A stretch of 51,755 bases of DNA from a virus, in the IMG/VR virus record IMGVR_UViG_3300034137_000018, positions 1 through 51,755 of that record. One strand, 5' to 3'. A model generated the notes under the pieces. That model was not told the origin of the DNA, ran no database searches, and saw only the letters and a program-made list of their open reading frames with translations. Below, one piece after another: positions 21,904 to 30,728 of this stretch; within the stretch, counting starts at the first letter, position 1, and the number at the start of each line of letters is the position of its first letter. The translations under genes were made by a program, and so were the position numbers.

Positions 21904-24260
21904 GTGGTCTGCGCCGCCTGTCCGTAGGAGAAGGAGTCCGAGCGCCGCAGCGTCAGCGTGGCCTTGGCCTCGCCCTGCTGCTGCCAACCCACGATGCGGC
22001 ACCACACCTCGGTCCAGCCAATCCACGGCAGGTCAGCGCGCACCAGGATGTCGTCCCCCAGGTTCCATGAGCCTATCCGGGCGTGCGGGTGGTCCATCAC
22101 GTCAATGCTGGAGATTTCGGGCAGTAGTTGCCGCCGCCCCCATTCGCTGCGAGTGAGGGAGGTCAGGCGGGCGCTGGTGCCGGCCGCCTTGTCTGTGTAC
22201 ACCGCCACCCGGCGGACCCGCCCGTCGCGGTGCGCGACCTCGCTGCGCAGTGACTGCGCGCCCTCTCCCTTGCCGATGCCCAGCACGGTGTTGGCGAACG
22301 CGTCCCCGTCACGAGTGACCGGCACCACGCTGGTGATGTTGTCCCCTTGGATGAACGCCAGGTCTGTACGGCGCCGCCCCAAGCGCGGGTAGTCCACGCG
22401 CACCCGATGCCGGATGGTCGCCCCGTCCCACCAGTGCTCCTCGCTGTAATCGAACGGGGTTTCCTGCGCCAGTTTGTCAATTTCCTGTCCGCAGTCTGTG
22501 GTCTCCCACCACGCCAGAACATACGGCTCGGCCTCGATGGGGTCCACGTCCCGCACTGGTGTGCCGGTGTAGTTCACTTCGGTGCCGGCCGCGTGCGCGG
22601 CCGGGTTGGTAGCACCCAGCCCGCGGACCACCGTGAACTTCAGCCCAGAGCGGGCGGTCACGGACAGGTCCTCAGAGCCGATGCGGACCGTGAACGGCAG
22701 CGGCGGCTTGCCGAAGTTCTGCAACGCCCGCACCGTGAGGTTGGTCTGCGTGGCGGTCATAGGCAGCGCCAGCGCCGACACGGCAGCATTGTAGATGGGC
22801 CCCGGGGCGGTGGCTGCGTTGTACCATGCGCCCCCGAACTGGTACTCGTGGTAGCCGCCCGCAGCCGGAGTCCCCACCCGCACAGGGCAGTCGTTCGGCA
22901 GCACATACTCCATGCCGATGTTCCCGTCGGGCTGCGTCTGCAGGTGCTGCCAGATGGCGTAGAAGATTTGGATGGGGTCGTAGTTGATGCGCGCCCAGTA
23001 CGGGCCGGTGTACGGCATGCCGTGCGGGTAGGTGGTGAATCCTGCGCATTCCAACTCCCACGCCGCCCCAGAGAAGCCGGACCTGACGACCAGCCCACCC
23101 CACCTGATTTGCCCGTCCGCCTCGGCGTAAATGGCTGTCTGCCACTCCTGCAGAATCGGCTCGCCGGTGTTTGCGTCCAGCATCTGCCCAATTTCTGGGG
23201 TGACAGTCCCCTTCAGTGACCCTGGCCCGGACAGCGCATGCTCGGGTCCATCTGTGGTCAGCGGCACCTCCCAGTTCAGGAACTGCTTGGTGAGCATGTT
23301 CTGGGCGATGTAGCGCCACGCCACCCGATGGGTGCGGTCAATGGGAGGTGCTGGCCGGTACACGTACTGCTCCAGCGTTGACCCGCCGTAGCCCACCAGG
23401 GTGCCGACGCCGGACAGCCCACGCATCGTCTGCAGCGACGGCGTCCTGACACCGCCAGCCAGCGCACCAGCCCCGGACACCACACCCTGCGCGGGCAGCG
23501 CCTGCACACCCGCCCCAGACACGGTGCCGGCGCCGGACGTGCCACCAGCCCCAGGCACCCGCCGCACGCCCTGCAGTGCGCCGGCCCCTGACAGCCCGCC
23601 GGACCCCGCGTACGAGTCTGTGGTGCTGGGCACCACCTCGACCCACGCCAACGGCGCACCAGCCGTTGTGCCCGCGAACGTGACCGTGTTTGCGCCGCCG
23701 CTGGTGGGTGTTGTCCCGGTCTGCAGCCACGCCGCATACGTGTACCTCTCAGGCAGCGAGTCGGGGTCATGCGATGCGAGTACGGTCATAGCCGACGACG
23801 TCGGTATGGGGCCGGCGTCCCATGCCTCGTAGACCGCTACCAGTTTCGACCCAGCCTGCGTGGCGTTCCAGTTGATGGTCTGCTGTGTCCCGCACACCAC
23901 CGCAGCCGACGCGCCGAGTGGGTTGGCTGCCTGCCCGGTGATGACCAGCACGAACATGTCGCAGCGCGTCTGCGCGCCGTCGTACGTTGACCGCACCCGG
24001 GTGGGCACCGATGACGTCACCCGCGCCCAATCGATGGCGACCATGCCGCCAGTCACCGCCAGCATCTGCACCCGCTGCCAGGCGGTGGTGCTGCCCGCGT
24101 CAGTGGTGGCGGTCTCGATGCGGTTGGTGTTCTGCGTGTCGTAGCCGGACACACACATGAGCAGCGACCCGACCGGCGGGGTGAACTGTGCCGTTACCAG
24201 CGTGGTGGCGTAGGTGCTGCTGACCGCTGCCGGGGTGCTGGCGTGGCGCGCAAGCGCCAT
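21900..24260 (-). CDS. Tal-like minor tail protein with extra N-terminal domain
   Basis: 786 residues. Residues about 295-786 form the tail-associated (Tal/gp27-like) baseplate protein: a first beta module (EQYVYRPAPPIDRTHRVAWR), an EWQTAIYAEADGQIRWGGLV strand pair and a long middle, ending in IGSWNLGDDILVRADLPWIG. Residues 1-215 are a separate beta-sandwich-like domain. The two are joined by a linker of about 75 residues built from repeated SGAG units (LSGAGAL, TSGAGTVSGAG, VSGAGALAGG, LSGVGTL). The extra domain is a candidate adhesin. It follows the distal tail gene as expected for the tail tip. Confidence 0.75.
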   Translation of the reverse strand: MALARHASTPAAVSSTYATTLVTAQFTPPVGSLLMCVSGYDTQNTNRIETATTDAGSTTAWQRVQMLAVTGGMVAIDWARVTSSVPTRVRSTYDGAQTRCDMFVLVITGQAANPLGASAAVVCGTQQTINWNATQAGSKLVAVYEAWDAGPIPTSSAMTVLASHDPDSLPERYTYAAWLQTGTTPTSGGANTVTFAGTTAGAPLAWVEVVPSTTDSYAGSGGLSGAGALQGVRRVPGAGGTSGAGTVSGAGVQALPAQGVVSGAGALAGGVRTPSLQTMRGLSGVGTLVGYGGSTLEQYVYRPAPPIDRTHRVAWRYIAQNMLTKQFLNWEVPLTTDGPEHALSGPGSLKGTVTPEIGQMLDANTGEPILQEWQTAIYAEADGQIRWGGLVVRSGFSGAAWELECAGFTTYPHGMPYTGPYWARINYDPIQIFYAIWQHLQTQPDGNIGMEYVLPNDCPVRVGTPAAGGYHEYQFGGAWYNAATAPGPIYNAAVSALALPMTATQTNLTVRALQNFGKPPLPFTVRIGSEDLSVTARSGLKFTVVRGLGATNPAAHAAGTEVNYTGTPVRDVDPIEAEPYVLAWWETTDCGQEIDKLAQETPFDYSEEHWWDGATIRHRVRVDYPRLGRRRTDLAFIQGDNITSVVPVTRDGDAFANTVLGIGKGEGAQSLRSEVAHRDGRVRRVAVYTDKAAGTSARLTSLTRSEWGRRQLLPEISSIDVMDHPHARIGSWNLGDDILVRADLPWIGWTEVWCRIVGWQQQGEAKATLTLRRSDSFSYGQAAQTT

Positions 24261-24263
24261 CGG

Positions 24264-25238
24264 CTACGTCGCAGACTCTTGGAACTCGACGCTCACCGAG
24301 GCGAAGGTGCTGGTGTCTGCGTATAGGTTCTTGGTGCCACCAGACTTCAGCCCCTGAATGGCCAACGTCTGTGTGGTGCCGCGCATGCTGGACGGGATGG
24401 CGACGGTGTCGCCGGCGTTCAGTGTCCACCGGGACACCGAGGTCTGCGCCACCGCGTCCAGGTCGTAGCCGGCGCCCTGTGTGACCGCTGACCCAAGCAC
24501 CGCCCGTATCTGCCCGAACGCGTTGCCGTTGACGGACGCGGACACTCGATCAATTCTGGCGCCGCCGACCGTCACCACCAGCACCGCCCGGGTGGCCCAC
24601 ACCGGCACCGGGATAGCCCACTGCCCGAACCAGTTGACAAACGACGCGCTGGTCAGGTTGTACACCAGCCCCGGGTTGGCTGTGTACAGCCGGGAGTCGC
24701 GCCGCGGGTTGGCGATTTTCCGCAGGTCCACAATCATCGACTGGGTGATGGCAGCCGTGTTGACGGGCAGGTCGATGCGGGCCAGGGTGACCGCGGTGTA
24801 TCCCAGGTTCAACTGGGTCACGTCGGTGGTGGTGTTCGGAACCCCGCTGATGACCCGGGTGAAGACGTACGGGCCGGTGGCCAGCACGCCAGGGGCGCCC
24901 CAGCCGGACCCGCTGATGTTGGGGTCCTCGATGCGGCCAATGACCAAATCGGATCGGCCAGCGCCTGCACCAGTTGCTGCGATAGCCACAGTGTCTGTGG
25001 TCAACATGCGCGCCGCGTACATCTCGGCTACCTGGCTGGCCCCGCGGCCCAGCATGCTGCAGGCGCCCACACCGACGTTCACAGCAGCGCCCGGGGTGCC
25101 CAGGGCTGTCACCCGTAGGTCGTTGGTGCCCAGCACGCCCTCGTTGCCGTTCAGGGCGTTGTAGCCGACCAGGCGGAACACCCCTTCGGAGTGCTGCGCG
25201 CCGTTACCAATCACATAAGGTACTGGATCCCAGGGCAC
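24264..25238 (-). CDS. Minor tail protein
   Basis: 324 residues from a GTG at 25238 with AGAGG 7 bases upstream. The upstream in-frame codons are rejected because they lie within the preceding gene. The segment NDLRVTALGTPGAAVNVGVG and the later GRSDLVIGRIEDPN are typical of actinophage baseplate upper proteins. The C-terminal half is beta-rich and probably exposed. Located between the distal tail protein and the Tal-like protein. Confidence 0.75.
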   Translation of the reverse strand: MPWDPVPYVIGNGAQHSEGVFRLVGYNALNGNEGVLGTNDLRVTALGTPGAAVNVGVGACSMLGRGASQVAEMYAARMLTTDTVAIAATGAGAGRSDLVIGRIEDPNISGSGWGAPGVLATGPYVFTRVISGVPNTTTDVTQLNLGYTAVTLARIDLPVNTAAITQSMIVDLRKIANPRRDSRLYTANPGLVYNLTSASFVNWFGQWAIPVPVWATRAVLVVTVGGARIDRVSASVNGNAFGQIRAVLGSAVTQGAGYDLDAVAQTSVSRWTLNAGDTVAIPSSMRGTTQTLAIQGLKSGGTKNLYADTSTFASVSVEFQESAT

Positions 25239-25252
25239 TTTGTTACCTCTTC

Positions 25253-26161
25253 CTATAGTCCTGCGTAGGCGTGACGCCACGAGAACTGCGTACTGGACAG
25301 ACCAGTGTTGTCAACGCCTGCCAGGGTTACAGCGTAAGCGCCGGGGTTGAGGCTGGAGCGGTCCATGCGTGACTGGCGTGTCAGGTAGCCGGCCCACGAC
25401 GAGCCAGCATTCGACGTCACAGACCGCACCCACGGGCGCGTGTCAATGGTGATGGTTGCCCCAGCGATGATGGTCATGGCCAGCGACAGTGACCACTGCC
25501 CCGCCACCGTCACCACCGGGTTGGTGATCGGGCCCCTGATGGACACCACTGGCCACACCGGCAGTTCTCCGCCCACCACGATGCTGCCGGGCGTCTCGGT
25601 GGTGGCTGTGGTGGTGATGGGCGCGGTAGCCGGGAACACGATTCCGGTCGTGGGGGTGTTTACCAGCGCCAGCGATATGCCTGTGTCGTCGTGGGCGTAG
25701 AAGCGGTCGTCCATGGTCTGGAAGTCGCACTCGATGGTGACTAGCCCCTGTTTACGGAAGTCGTCGTTCAGCACGAACCTGCGGGGCCGCCCGAACAGCA
25801 TGCGCTGCCGTCCTGCGTTCTCGGTGGCCAGGCTGGCGTACGCGCCAGGCACCCGCCGGATGGTGTCACCGCGCCACGCCGTCGCCACAGTGCTGGCCAA
25901 CGCCAACACATCACCCTCAGATGACGCCCTGCACGCCAGGCTGAACCCTACGGTTCGCCCACCCCGGTAGTCCGCGCCCATGGCGTACCCGTCAGTGCGC
26001 GGCCGGGCTGTGTCGTCCGTGGCGATTTCCACGTCACCAACCACGGGGGCTGCCCGCAGCCCAATGGGGCCAGGCAGCCGGAACGGGTTAGCGGCAGGAT
26101 CCCAGCCGCCGAACGCAAACGAGGTCCCCGGGTAGTCGAGGCGCCACTGCCCGTTCAGCAC
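25253..26161 (-). CDS. Distal tail (Dit-like) protein
   Basis: 302 residues, GTG start 3 bases after the tape-measure stop. The N-terminal half resembles the Dit/phage tail protein fold, with SFAFGGWDPAANPFRLPG, an RRVPGAYASLATENAGRQRM loop and ECDFQTMDDRFY. The C-terminal 130 residues form a second beta domain. Dit proteins make the hexameric hub linking the tail tube to the baseplate; the position right after the tape measure supports the call. Confidence 0.75.
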   Translation of the reverse strand: MLNGQWRLDYPGTSFAFGGWDPAANPFRLPGPIGLRAAPVVGDVEIATDDTARPRTDGYAMGADYRGGRTVGFSLACRASSEGDVLALASTVATAWRGDTIRRVPGAYASLATENAGRQRMLFGRPRRFVLNDDFRKQGLVTIECDFQTMDDRFYAHDDTGISLALVNTPTTGIVFPATAPITTTATTETPGSIVVGGELPVWPVVSIRGPITNPVVTVAGQWSLSLAMTIIAGATITIDTRPWVRSVTSNAGSSWAGYLTRQSRMDRSSLNPGAYAVTLAGVDNTGLSSTQFSWRHAYAGL

Positions 26162-26164
26162 GTG

Positions 26165-29100
26165 TCACCGCTGCGCATACACGCCCCCTCTGGTGGTGCT
26201 GCGGACCCGGAACATGACCTCATCCAGGTCCCTGTGCAAGTTACCGGATGACTGCAGCGTCAGGCTGCCGATGTACGGCCGGCTGTCAGTGCCGCCCGCA
26301 CCGCCCTGCCCGGTCATGGCCCGCCGCGTCTGGCTGCCTGTCAGCACCCGCTCGCCGCCGCTGTACCTGCGCAACTGCGGGTTCAGCACCAACTCAGCAC
26401 CCTTCTCGCCGGTCCAGGCAAACCCGGGCGCGGCGGACTGTGTGCCGGCTGCGTAGCCGCGTTGGCGGACCGCGCCGCCCCTCTTGTAGAAGTCGACGTG
26501 CACGTGGTCATAGTGCGGGTTGACCCCGCGGTAACTGCCCCAGCCGCCACGGCCGGCGTTGTGGATGCGGCGCCGCCAAATCACGTTGTCCACACCGAAC
26601 TTCCCGCGGCCGGACCCTGCAAAGTAGCCGGCGATTTCGTTTCCCAACGCCACATTGCTGGTCATGATGTCAATGGCCTTGCCGATGGCGTGCTTGGAGA
26701 GGGTGCGGGTGCCGGCGATGTTGCGGTACGAGAAGCCGCCGATGTTGGTGATGCCCCAACGGTCTGTGGTGTACGCCCGCGCCGCCCTTGCGCGCGGCCC
26801 CAGCCCTCGGGTGGAGCCAGCCGACGACTTCGACACCACAGACCTGATGTCGGTCCACAGGTTTTCTGCGAACCCCTTAGCCTTGTCCACCGCCTTATCC
26901 AGCAGCAGCCCCGGCACGCGCCGCACCACACCACCCCAGCCGCTGGCGCCCAGCCCACCCAGCCCGGCCTGCGCCATAGCCTTCGATGCACGGTCCCGCA
27001 GCAGGTCCGCAGGGTTAGCGAACTTACCCAGCCATGACGCCTTCACCCGCTCAGTCAGGGCGCCCACCGCACCCTTTATGGCGTCACCCACCGCAGACAG
27101 TGGCCCGCTGCCGCCCCGCAGTTCGAAGTGCAGGTGGGGCCCGGTGCTGTTGCCGGTGGACCCCACCCTGCCCACGTTGTCGCCGCCGCGCACCCGGTCC
27201 CTGGCCTTCACCAGGAACGACGACAGGTGCGCGTACAGGGACCTCTCCCTGCCGTGGTTGATCCACACGTGCTTGCCGTACGAGCCGGTCAGGGTGCGGA
27301 CGCTGGCCACCACCCCATCCTTGTACGCCTTCACCAGCGCCCCGAAGTCGCCGGGCTTGTTGCCGTCACCAGCCCACCGCGCGAAGCCATACCCGGATTT
27401 GTGCTGCGACCACGACGCACCGGGCAGCGGGTTGACGCCGCCGCCCAGGAAGTAGCCGGGCAGCCGCAGCCCTGCACGGACAGCCCGCCGCAGCGCCTCA
27501 ATGGGCCGGTGCCCGCCAGCCTTCCGCACCTCGTCCGCAGTCCACACATGCTCGTGTGCGTGGGTGACCCCCGCCACCTCATCATCGGACATGCCACTGC
27601 CGGTGGGCCCACCGCCCTTGAAGCCTTTGATGGAGATGGGTGACAGCCGCCCACCGATTTTCAGTTTGTCGATCACCCAGTTGTAGGCACCGATGAGGCC
27701 GCTGTTGACGATGCCGATGACGGCTGTGATGGGCGCCTTCATTTTGGCGCGCAGCCCGTCCCAGATGCGGCCGGCGGCGGAAATGAAGCCGGACAGCCGG
27801 CCCCGCAGCCCCGTCTTGTCGTTGGTGCCCAAAATGTTGGTCACCGCGTCACGGGCGCTGCCCACCGGGTCCGACATCCATCTGCGGATAGCGGACCAGC
27901 CGCGCCGCCACGTCCCACCAGCCCACGCGCGCAGCGCCCCCAGGTCAGACTGTGCGTTGTCCAGGCTGCGGTTCGCTGCGTCCCTGCCGGCCCTAACCGA
28001 ACTCGACATCCAGCCGGAGATCGCTGACCAGCCGCGCCGCCACGTGCTGCCCGCCCACTTACGCAGCGCGCCCAGGTCCGCCTGCACAGCGTCCATGGCA
28101 CGCCCCGACGCCCGCTGCCCGGACGTGACCGCAGACGACATCCAGCCGGACACAGCAGACCAGCCCTTACGCCACGTGCTGCCCGTCCAGTTCTTCGCGG
28201 ACGTGAACTTGCGGGTGATGTCGTTCCAGTCAGACACCACCGCGTCCTTGCCGCGCCCCACCGCCCCACCAATGGCGGGCCCCACACCAGCCCAGTCCTT
28301 GCGCCAGGCACCCACCACCCAGTCCTTGGACCGCGAGAATTGGCCGGTGATCTTGTCCCAGTTGCGGGACACCGCCAGCACGCCCAACCCAATGGGGCCC
28401 AGCAGGACAGCCAGCACCACATCCCAGTGCTTCTTCCAGGTGCCCACCACCCAGTCCTTGGCGTCCCGGAATTTGCCGGTGATCTTGTTCCAGTCACCCA
28501 CTATGGCGTCACGGACCCGGCCGAATGCTGCCGGCACCTCCCGGCCCAGCCAGCCGAACACTGCGTTGACGATCTCGCGGAAGCGCTCGCTGTGCTTGTA
28601 GGCGTAGATGAGGCCGCCCACCAGTGCGGCTATGGCGATGACCACCAGCCCGATGGGGTTCGCGGTCATGGCCACGTTCAGCGCCCACTGCGCAGCCGCG
28701 CCTATGCGAGTGGTGGCGGCCAGGGTCCCCAGCCACTTCAGGAAGCCGCCGGCCGCCATGATTTGCATCTGGATGGCGGTGGCGCCCAGCCCCACCCCGA
28801 AGATGCCCAGCGCCACACCCACAGGAGTCAGCACGCCACGCCAGCGGGCCATCCACTCGACCACCGCAGCCACCGCAGGCACCCCGGTGTCCTTCAACCA
28901 CAGCAGGAACGGCAGCACATCATCGCGCAGCACCCGCCCAATGCCGCCACCGGCCTCCTTGATGGCCGCCCACGTCTCAGACCGCCCGAAGCGGTCCAGG
29001 GCATCCTGGCCCTGCCGCAGCAGCCCAGGCACCGCAGCGGCGCCGTCACGGACCGCCCCGAACACACCGACCGCTACGGACTTGATGGTCCCCCACGCAT

Positions 29101-30112
29101 CGGACCGCCCGAACGCCATAGCGCCGTCCGTGATGCCGGTCAGAATGCCGGGCAGTTTCTCCAACTGCCTGCCCAGGAACGCTGACGCACCCCCCAGCCC
29201 GTCTTTCAGCATGGGAATGAGGGGGGCGATGGCGGTGGCCAGCCCCTGCCCCAGCGTGTCCTTGACGGTGGACCACATACCAGCCAGTGACGCTGACTGC
29301 TTCGCCATCAGCCCGTCGAAGCGCTCCAACCCAGCCTGCGCGGCCGGCCCCGCCAACGCCTGCATCATGGCGTCCAACTCAGTCTTGCCTAGTTTGCCTG
29401 CCTGTGCCAGCGCCGCGATTTCCTTCTTGGACTTGCCGGTGGCCTTCGCCAGCAGGTCATACACCGGGATGCCGGCGTCCCTCAACTGGTTCAGGTCCTC
29501 GCCTGTGATCTTGCCGGCGGCGTTCATCTGCTGCAGCGCCACGGTGGCGCGCTTCACACCCTCGGCCCCAGTGCCCATGCCGCTGGTCACATTGCCCAGG
29601 TTGGTCATGATGGGAATGACCTTGTCGGCCTCAATGCCGGCTGAGATGAGGCTGCTGGCCGCGGTCTGCAACTCAGGGAACTCAAAGGGGGTAGTGGCCG
29701 CAAAGTCCTTCAGCCGGGTCAGAAACGCCTCAGCCTTCTCTCCGGACCCCAGCATGGTGGTAAACGCAATCTGGGCGGTCTCGTTGCCGGCCGCCACCTG
29801 CACACCCATGCCCAGTCCGGCCGCGCCCACAGCGCCCAGCGCAGCCACACCAGCCCCGCCAAAACGGCCGATGGTGCCCAGTGCCCCACCCAGCATGCCG
29901 CTGATGCCGGACGCCGCCCGACCCACATGGGTGCGGGCTGCGCTGCTGAACTGCGTTCCTAGCGCAGCACCGGCTGCGGTGCCTGACCTGCCGGCCTCTG
30001 TGGTGACCTGACGCCCGAATAGACCGAAGCGGCGGTGCGCACGTGACAGCCCAGCAGGCATGCCGCTGTCGTCCACCACCACCCGGGCAGACAACTCACC
30101 TAAGTCGAGCAC
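26165..30112 (-). CDS. Tape measure protein with two peptidoglycan-hydrolase domains
   Basis: 1315 residues, which sets tail length. A GTG start at 30112 follows GGGAGG by 4 bases; an upstream frame extension is rejected because it overlaps the HNH promoter. The N-terminus is Ala/Gly-rich and helical. Hydrophobic segments at about 440-530 probably cross the host membrane, and Trp-rich repeats follow at about 545-770. The C-terminus carries an M23-type zinc peptidase (about 895-1000, motif GPHLHFEL near 993) and then a second domain with SKHAIGKAIDIM and HYDHVHVDF (about 1115-1205), matching the M15/VanY-type H-x6-D...HxH arrangement. Both domains would open the cell wall during DNA entry. Confidence 0.9.
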   Translation of the reverse strand: MLDLGELSARVVVDDSGMPAGLSRAHRRFGLFGRQVTTEAGRSGTAAGAALGTQFSSAARTHVGRAASGISGMLGGALGTIGRFGGAGVAALGAVGAAGLGMGVQVAAGNETAQIAFTTMLGSGEKAEAFLTRLKDFAATTPFEFPELQTAASSLISAGIEADKVIPIMTNLGNVTSGMGTGAEGVKRATVALQQMNAAGKITGEDLNQLRDAGIPVYDLLAKATGKSKKEIAALAQAGKLGKTELDAMMQALAGPAAQAGLERFDGLMAKQSASLAGMWSTVKDTLGQGLATAIAPLIPMLKDGLGGASAFLGRQLEKLPGILTGITDGAMAFGRSDAWGTIKSVAVGVFGAVRDGAAAVPGLLRQGQDALDRFGRSETWAAIKEAGGGIGRVLRDDVLPFLLWLKDTGVPAVAAVVEWMARWRGVLTPVGVALGIFGVGLGATAIQMQIMAAGGFLKWLGTLAATTRIGAAAQWALNVAMTANPIGLVVIAIAALVGGLIYAYKHSERFREIVNAVFGWLGREVPAAFGRVRDAIVGDWNKITGKFRDAKDWVVGTWKKHWDVVLAVLLGPIGLGVLAVSRNWDKITGQFSRSKDWVVGAWRKDWAGVGPAIGGAVGRGKDAVVSDWNDITRKFTSAKNWTGSTWRKGWSAVSGWMSSAVTSGQRASGRAMDAVQADLGALRKWAGSTWRRGWSAISGWMSSSVRAGRDAANRSLDNAQSDLGALRAWAGGTWRRGWSAIRRWMSDPVGSARDAVTNILGTNDKTGLRGRLSGFISAAGRIWDGLRAKMKAPITAVIGIVNSGLIGAYNWVIDKLKIGGRLSPISIKGFKGGGPTGSGMSDDEVAGVTHAHEHVWTADEVRKAGGHRPIEALRRAVRAGLRLPGYFLGGGVNPLPGASWSQHKSGYGFARWAGDGNKPGDFGALVKAYKDGVVASVRTLTGSYGKHVWINHGRERSLYAHLSSFLVKARDRVRGGDNVGRVGSTGNSTGPHLHFELRGGSGPLSAVGDAIKGAVGALTERVKASWLGKFANPADLLRDRASKAMAQAGLGGLGASGWGGVVRRVPGLLLDKAVDKAKGFAENLWTDIRSVVSKSSAGSTRGLGPRARAARAYTTDRWGITNIGGFSYRNIAGTRTLSKHAIGKAIDIMTSNVALGNEIAGYFAGSGRGKFGVDNVIWRRRIHNAGRGGWGSYRGVNPHYDHVHVDFYKRGGAVRQRGYAAGTQSAAPGFAWTGEKGAELVLNPQLRRYSGGERVLTGSQTRRAMTGQGGAGGTDSRPYIGSLTLQSSGNLHRDLDEVMFRVRSTTRGGVYAQR
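27850..28260 (-). repeat. Trp-rich tandem repeats in the tape measure
   Basis: At least three protein repeats of the form WxGSTWRxGWSAxSGWMSS spaced about 48-50 residues apart, with weaker copies upstream (DWVVGTWKK and DWVVGAWRK). They probably stack as helices along the tail lumen. Copy number here would change predicted tail length. Confidence 0.7.
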
Positions 30113-30140
30113 AATGCCTCCCGTGCGGTAAAGTTTCCGC
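30105..30140 (+). promoter_or_regulatory. Candidate leaderless promoter for the HNH gene
   Basis: Plus strand: weak -35 TCGAGC (30105-30110), 18-base spacer, -10 TAAAGT (30129-30134), then exactly 6 bases to the ATG. The geometry equals that of the minus-strand leaderless promoters. It overlaps the tape-measure start on the other strand. Confidence 0.45.
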
Positions 30141-30698
30141 ATGCGGAGTCCATGCAAGGTGCCTGACTGTCAGAAGCCCAGCGGCGGCGGGCAGGGCATG
30201 TGCGGCATGCATTACCTCCGCTGGAAGAAGCACGGTGACACAGCGCACACCGGCGCCACGGGCGGGACAGTCGAGGAGCGATATCGCGCCCACATACACA
30301 TTGACCCTGACACTGGCTGCTGGCTGTGGACAGGCTCGGACGTGAGCAACAAGGGCTATGCGCGCTTCCATGTGGACGGGAAGCGCACCCAGGTGCACCG
30401 CTGGTCATACGAGCACCATGTACGTCCACTATTGCCGGGCGAGGTAGTTGACCACTATGAGTGCGACACCCCCCTGTGCAGCAACCCTGACCACCTGCGC
30501 GGGTCCAGCCAGCGCAGCAACGTCCTGCGTTCATCGAGCGGACCTTCAGCAGTGAATGCGCGTAGAACGCACTGCAAGTACGGGCACCCGTTTGATGCAG
30601 CCAACACCGTGGTGAGGGTCCACCCAAACGGGTCGACGTCCCGGGCATGCCGGGCATGCAGTAACGCACGATGCCGCAAGTCGCGTCAGCGCAAGTGA
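30141..30698 (+). CDS. Free-standing HNH endonuclease between tail genes
   Basis: 185 residues on the opposite strand, inserted between the tail chaperone and tape measure genes, which are normally adjacent. The N-terminal zinc module CKVPDCQKP...MCGMHYLRWKKHGD is followed by the HNH core (VDHYECDTPLCSNPDHLRG, near residues 97-115) and a C-terminal module CKYGHPFDAAN...CRACSNARC. All zinc and catalytic residues appear intact. No ribosome site; a -10-like TAAAGT lies 6 bases before the ATG. Such free-standing HNH genes behave as homing endonucleases that spread to phages lacking them. Confidence 0.88.
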   Translation: MRSPCKVPDCQKPSGGGQGMCGMHYLRWKKHGDTAHTGATGGTVEERYRAHIHIDPDTGCWLWTGSDVSNKGYARFHVDGKRTQVHRWSYEHHVRPLLPGEVVDHYECDTPLCSNPDHLRGSSQRSNVLRSSSGPSAVNARRTHCKYGHPFDAANTVVRVHPNGSTSRACRACSNARCRKSRQRK

Positions 30699-30728
30699 GC
30701 ATTGTGCGTCACCTCCTCTCTGTTGCTG

